DNA of 64,000 bases. It comes from Hyphomicrobiales bacterium. Its GTDB lineage: Bacteria > Pseudomonadota > Alphaproteobacteria > Rhizobiales > Rhizobiaceae. The stretch's first letter is position 1. Each line of letters begins with the position of its first letter. The notes below the pieces were generated by a model. That model did not search any database and was not told the DNA's origin. It worked only from the letters and a program-made list of their open reading frames with translations. Positions 61,067 to 64,000 of the stretch are shown in pieces. The stretch covers positions 215,806 to 279,805 of the forward strand of contig UBZP01000015.1 in assembly GCA_900469965.1 (NCBI GenBank), written 5' to 3'. Position numbers and translations under genes: made by a program.

Positions 61067-61954
61067 TCAGGCCTGCAGCGCTTGGGCGTTCTCGGACAGG
61101 AAATCCTCGAGGCTCGTGGGCTTATGGCCCGTCAATGCCTCCACGTCGCCCGTCGCCATGGCGATCTTGCCTTCGCGGGTGTTCGTATCGAACGAGACGA
61201 CGGTCGGCACCAGGAAATCCGGCAGACCCGCCGCCTTCAGGCCGCCGGCGAGTTCCGCGTCGGTGACATGCACGACCCGAAGCGGCCGGCCCGTCGCCCT
61301 GGACGCCGCGGCCGCGATCTCCTCGGTCGTGCGGGCCGCAGCGCCGGTCAGCGTGTAGGTCCGGCTCTCTCCGTCCGAGGCGAGCAGGCCCGCGGCAATC
61401 GCCTCGCCGACGTCGCGGCGGGCGACATGGGCGATCCGGCCGTTGCCGGAGGCGCTGTGCCACTGGCCCGTCTGCAGCGCATGCGGCAGCGCCATGAACA
61501 GGTTCTCCATGTACCAGCCGTTGCGGAAGATGGTGTAGGCGAGCCCGGTCGCCTTGATGGCGTTCTCGGTGCCCAGATGGTCGCCGGCGAAGGTGACTGC
61601 CGAATCGTCCGGTTGCGGCATCGAGGTGTAGAGAATGCGCTTCGCCCCGGCCGAAGCCGCAGCCTCCACTGCCGCTTTGTGCTGGGCCAGGCGCTTGCCG
61701 GGTTCGCCGAGCGCGTCGGTCGAGACGATCAGGATCCGGTCGGCGCCTGCGAATGCGGCCGGCAGCGCCGCCGGATCGTCGAAGTCGACCTTGCGCACCT
61801 GCACACCCTTTTCGGCATAGGCGGCGAGCTTCGAGGGATCGCGCGAGGCGGCGATGACCGAAGCCGGCGCCACCTTGCCCGACGCCAGCACCTGGTCGAG
61901 CACGATGCGGCCCAGCTGGCCGGAGGCGCCGGTGATGAGGATTGTTTCCGACAT
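61067..61954 (-). CDS. NmrA/QorB-like NAD(P)-dependent reductase
   Basis: 295-residue Rossmann protein: [20 protein letters not shown] (cofactor binding), [40 protein letters not shown] and the C-terminal [14 protein letters not shown]. Closest in layout to quinone oxidoreductase 2 (QorB), which senses or reduces quinones. GGAAGGAAGCAGAC precedes the ATG. Divergent from the HxlR gene with a shared operator between them, so the regulator most likely controls this reductase. Confidence 0.92.
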   Translation of the reverse strand: MSETILITGASGQLGRIVLDQVLASGKVAPASVIAASRDPSKLAAYAEKGVQVRKVDFDDPAALPAAFAGADRILIVSTDALGEPGKRLAQHKAAVEAAASAGAKRILYTSMPQPDDSAVTFAGDHLGTENAIKATGLAYTIFRNGWYMENLFMALPHALQTGQWHSASGNGRIAHVARRDVGEAIAAGLLASDGESRTYTLTGAAARTTEEIAAAASRATGRPLRVVHVTDAELAGGLKAAGLPDFLVPTVVSFDTNTREGKIAMATGDVEALTGHKPTSLEDFLSENAQALQA

Positions 61955-61976
61955 GTCTGCTTCCTTCCGTTGGAAT

Positions 61977-62003
61977 CCGGACAGGAAGATGGTATCTGTC
62001 CGG
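61977..62003. promoter_or_regulatory. Inverted-repeat operator between the reductase and HxlR genes
   Basis: CCGGACAG (61977-61984), 11 bases, CTGTCCGG (61996-62003): perfect eight-base arms spaced about two helical turns apart, in the divergent promoter region. Best read as the binding site of the adjacent HxlR dimer. Confidence 0.72.
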
Positions 62004-62101
62004 GATATGGTCTCAAAAAGAGAGTTCGTCTTCTTCGACCAGGGGACGGACCTTGTAAAGGAGGCAGTTTTGGCTCCACTGGTTACCCGGAGGGAACCGC
62101 G

Positions 62102-62518
62102 ATGAACAAGGTTGCGAGCAGGATCGCGGGCGAGCGGGTGCTCGTCATCGACGGCGTGCCGATGTCGATGGACGACTGTCCGGTCCGCGACGTCCTCGAC
62201 CATATCGGCGGGAAGTGGAATTCGCTCATGCTGCTGGCGCTTGCCGACGGGCCGAGGCGCTTTTCGGAGTTGCGGCGCTTCATCCCGGACATCTCCCAGC
62301 GGATGCTGACGCAGACGCTGCGGGATCTCCAGCGCGACGGCTATCTGGTCCGCACGGTCTATCCGACGCTGCCGCCGAGCGTCGAATACCGGCTGACCGA
62401 TCTCGGGCATTCGCTGCTCGTGCCGGTGCGGGCGCTCGTGCAGTGGTCGCAGAGCAACCACGCGGCGATCCGCCAAGCGCGCAGCGCCTATGATGCGCAG
62501 GCCGGCAACGGTCGCTGA
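62102..62518 (+). CDS. HxlR family transcriptional regulator
   Basis: 138-residue winged-helix regulator. The HxlR signature is clear: [20 protein letters not shown] (cysteine before the DNA-binding helices), [20 protein letters not shown] and [20 protein letters not shown]. Members sense redox or electrophilic stress, often through the N-terminal cysteine. GGAGGG lies upstream of ATG 62102. It is divergent from the NmrA/QorB-like reductase, with the inverted repeat between them, a layout like the QorR-type circuits. Confidence 0.95.
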   Translation: MNKVASRIAGERVLVIDGVPMSMDDCPVRDVLDHIGGKWNSLMLLALADGPRRFSELRRFIPDISQRMLTQTLRDLQRDGYLVRTVYPTLPPSVEYRLTDLGHSLLVPVRALVQWSQSNHAAIRQARSAYDAQAGNGR

Positions 62519-62698
62519 CGGCCGCCGCAATCGTGGTTGCTGCACCTGCTCGCAGCGCAGGGCACGCATGACGAGACAGCGGTTGTCGGCGCGGTCGATC
62601 CCGCAGATGGTAGCGGCGGGTGCAGGCGGAGCGCGGCGCGCAACGATCGGCGGCCGTGGCCCGACGACGACGGAAGTGGAATGCTGCCATGCAAGGTC

Positions 62699-64000
62699 TT
62701 CATCATCTGGTCGTGGTCGGCGGCGGTTTCGGCGGCCTGCAGCTCGTCAACGCGCTGAAGGGGGCTCCGGTCCGCATCACGCTGATCGACCGCAGGAACC
62801 ATCACCTGTTCCAGCCGCTGCTCTACCAGGTCGCGACCACCGTGCTGGCGACGTCGGAGGTCGCCTGGCCGATCCGCCATCTCTATCGCAACCGGTCCGA
62901 GGTCACGACCCTGCTCGACCAGGTGGTGGGCGTCGATCCCGCGGCAAAGACGGTGAAGCTCGCAACCGGCGGCACGGTCGCCTACGACACGCTGGTGCTC
63001 GCCACCGGGGCGACGCATGCCTATTTCGGCCATGACGAATGGGAACCGGTGGCGCCCGGCCTGAAGACGCTCGAGGATGCGACGACGATCCGGCGCCGGC
63101 TGCTGCTCGCCTTCGAGCGCGCCGAACTGTCAACCGATCCGGCCGAGCGCACGGCGCTTCTGACCTTCGTCGTGATCGGGGCCGGGCCGACCGGGGTCGA
63201 GCTCGCCGGCATCATCGCCGAACTGGCGCAGCGCACGCTGCCCGGCGAATTCCGCCATATCGACACCCGACAGGCGAAGGTCCTCCTCGTCGAGGCGGGG
63301 CCGCGCATCCTCGCAGGCTTCAGCGAGCCCTTGTCGGACTATGCGCGGCGCTCGTTGGAGAAATTGGGTGTGGAGGTGCGCACCGGCGTGCCGGTGACGG
63401 CGTGCACGGCAGACGGCGTGACGATCGGCGAGGGCTTCGTGCCGGCCCGCACGATCGTGTGGGCGGCGGGCGTGCAGGCCTCGCCGGCCGCGCGCTGGCT
63501 TGGCATCGCGGCCGACAGGGCAGGGCGGGCGATCGTCTCGCCGGACCTTTCGGCGCCCGGCCTGCCGGACGTGTTCGTCATCGGCGACACGGCGGCGGTG
63601 ATGCAGGAGAACGGCAAGCCGGTGCCGGGGATCGCGCCGGCGGCGAAGCAGCAGGGGAGCTATCTGGCCCGGCTGATCCGGGCACGGCTCGCCGGCAGGC
63701 CTTCGCCCGGCCCGTTCCGCTACCGGCATCAGGGCAGCCTCGCCACGATCGGCAGGCGCGCCGCGATCATCGAGCTCGGCCGCTTCAAGCTGAAGGGCGC
63801 ACTCGCCTGGTGGCTCTGGGGGATCGCCCACATCTACTTCCTGATCGGGACGCGCAGCCGCTTCGCCGTCGCCTGGAGCTGGCTGTGGATTTTCCTCAGC
63901 GGCCAGCACAGCGCCCGCCTGATCACGCAGAAGGAGACGATCGCCCAGCGGGATCCGCCGGTGCCCGCTTCCGATGGCGTGCCGTCGCGCGACCGGGAGG
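62699..64000 (+). CDS. ndh: Type II NADH dehydrogenase, runs off the right edge
   Basis: At least 434 codons, open to the end of the window, so partial at its 3' end. Non-proton-pumping NADH:quinone oxidoreductase: FAD motif HHLVVVGGGFGGLQLVNALK, DRRNHHLFQPLLYQVATTVL, NAD motif LTFVVIGAGPTGVELAGIIA, and the second FAD motif DVFVIGDTAAVMQENGKPVP. Near the end of the visible part LKGALAWWLWGIAHIYFLIG is a membrane-binding helix. The start MQGLHHL has GGAAGTGGA upstream, somewhat distant. Likely a respiratory-chain entry point. Confidence 0.93.

Noticed and set aside
1-64000. CRISPR arrays, prophage, insertion sequences, tRNA or rRNA genes
   Set aside because: No regular spaced repeats, transposase or integrase motifs, tRNA cloverleaves or rRNA sequence were seen by eye; a dedicated scan could still find a short tRNA.

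Overview
The window looks like core chromosome of a GC-rich alphaproteobacterium of the order Hyphomicrobiales (Rhizobiales), most likely close to Rhizobiaceae. Evidence: high GC with very few low-GC patches, a circularly permuted tmRNA gene encoding the tag ANDNYAEARLAA, an alpha-type SspB adaptor, an anti-Shine-Dalgarno sRNA resembling the rhizobial alpha-r14/NfeR1 family, and many small proteins typical of rhizobia (DUF1059, DUF4169, DUF2853, DUF2065, DUF2778). I saw no rRNA or tRNA genes, insertion sequence, prophage or CRISPR array.

Layout. 1-9.5 kb: aminopeptidase P, an EamA permease, the sRNA, prmA, a flavin monooxygenase, a SCO1-type protein with a 52-residue membrane peptide, cheW, pncA, an exported protein and CreA. 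9.6-18.2 kb: an amidase, DUF1059, a DUF2778 transpeptidase-like protein, uvrD/pcrA (with a 189-base palindrome-rich in-frame insertion), an L,D-transpeptidase lipoprotein and a lower-GC patch. 18.2-28 kb: an AhpD-like protein, a Tat-exported cyclase, a two-gene RND efflux system, a GH114-like/RTX secreted protein and a GlcD-like oxidase.

28-43.2 kb: an AsmA protein; RHH, DUF4169 and sspB beside ssrA (tmRNA), a compact tag-and-deliver proteolysis neighbourhood; thyA-GST-folA (thymidylate/folate); hflK-hflC-DUF2065-degP (membrane and periplasmic protein quality control); a GNAT enzyme with serB; and miaA, whose start codon overlaps that of serB. 43.2-48.1 kb: a HerA-like ATPase, then the acetohydroxyacid synthase operon ilvB-ilvH behind a complete attenuator: promoter, 19-residue branched-chain-rich leader peptide, competing hairpin and terminator.

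48.1-64 kb: DUF2269 and a reductase-DoxX fusion; an aldo/keto reductase; a bacterial end-joining locus (two ku genes flanking ligD); an AbrB-type transporter; a RecD-like helicase; a MerR/LuxR hybrid regulator; a predicted membrane protein of unknown role; pdxJ; an NmrA/QorB-like reductase divergent from an HxlR regulator with a clear inverted-repeat operator; and a type II NADH dehydrogenase running off the right edge. Most of this is ordinary housekeeping. No wholly new multi-gene system stands out; the notable signals are regulatory RNAs, unusual fusions and the uvrD insertion.
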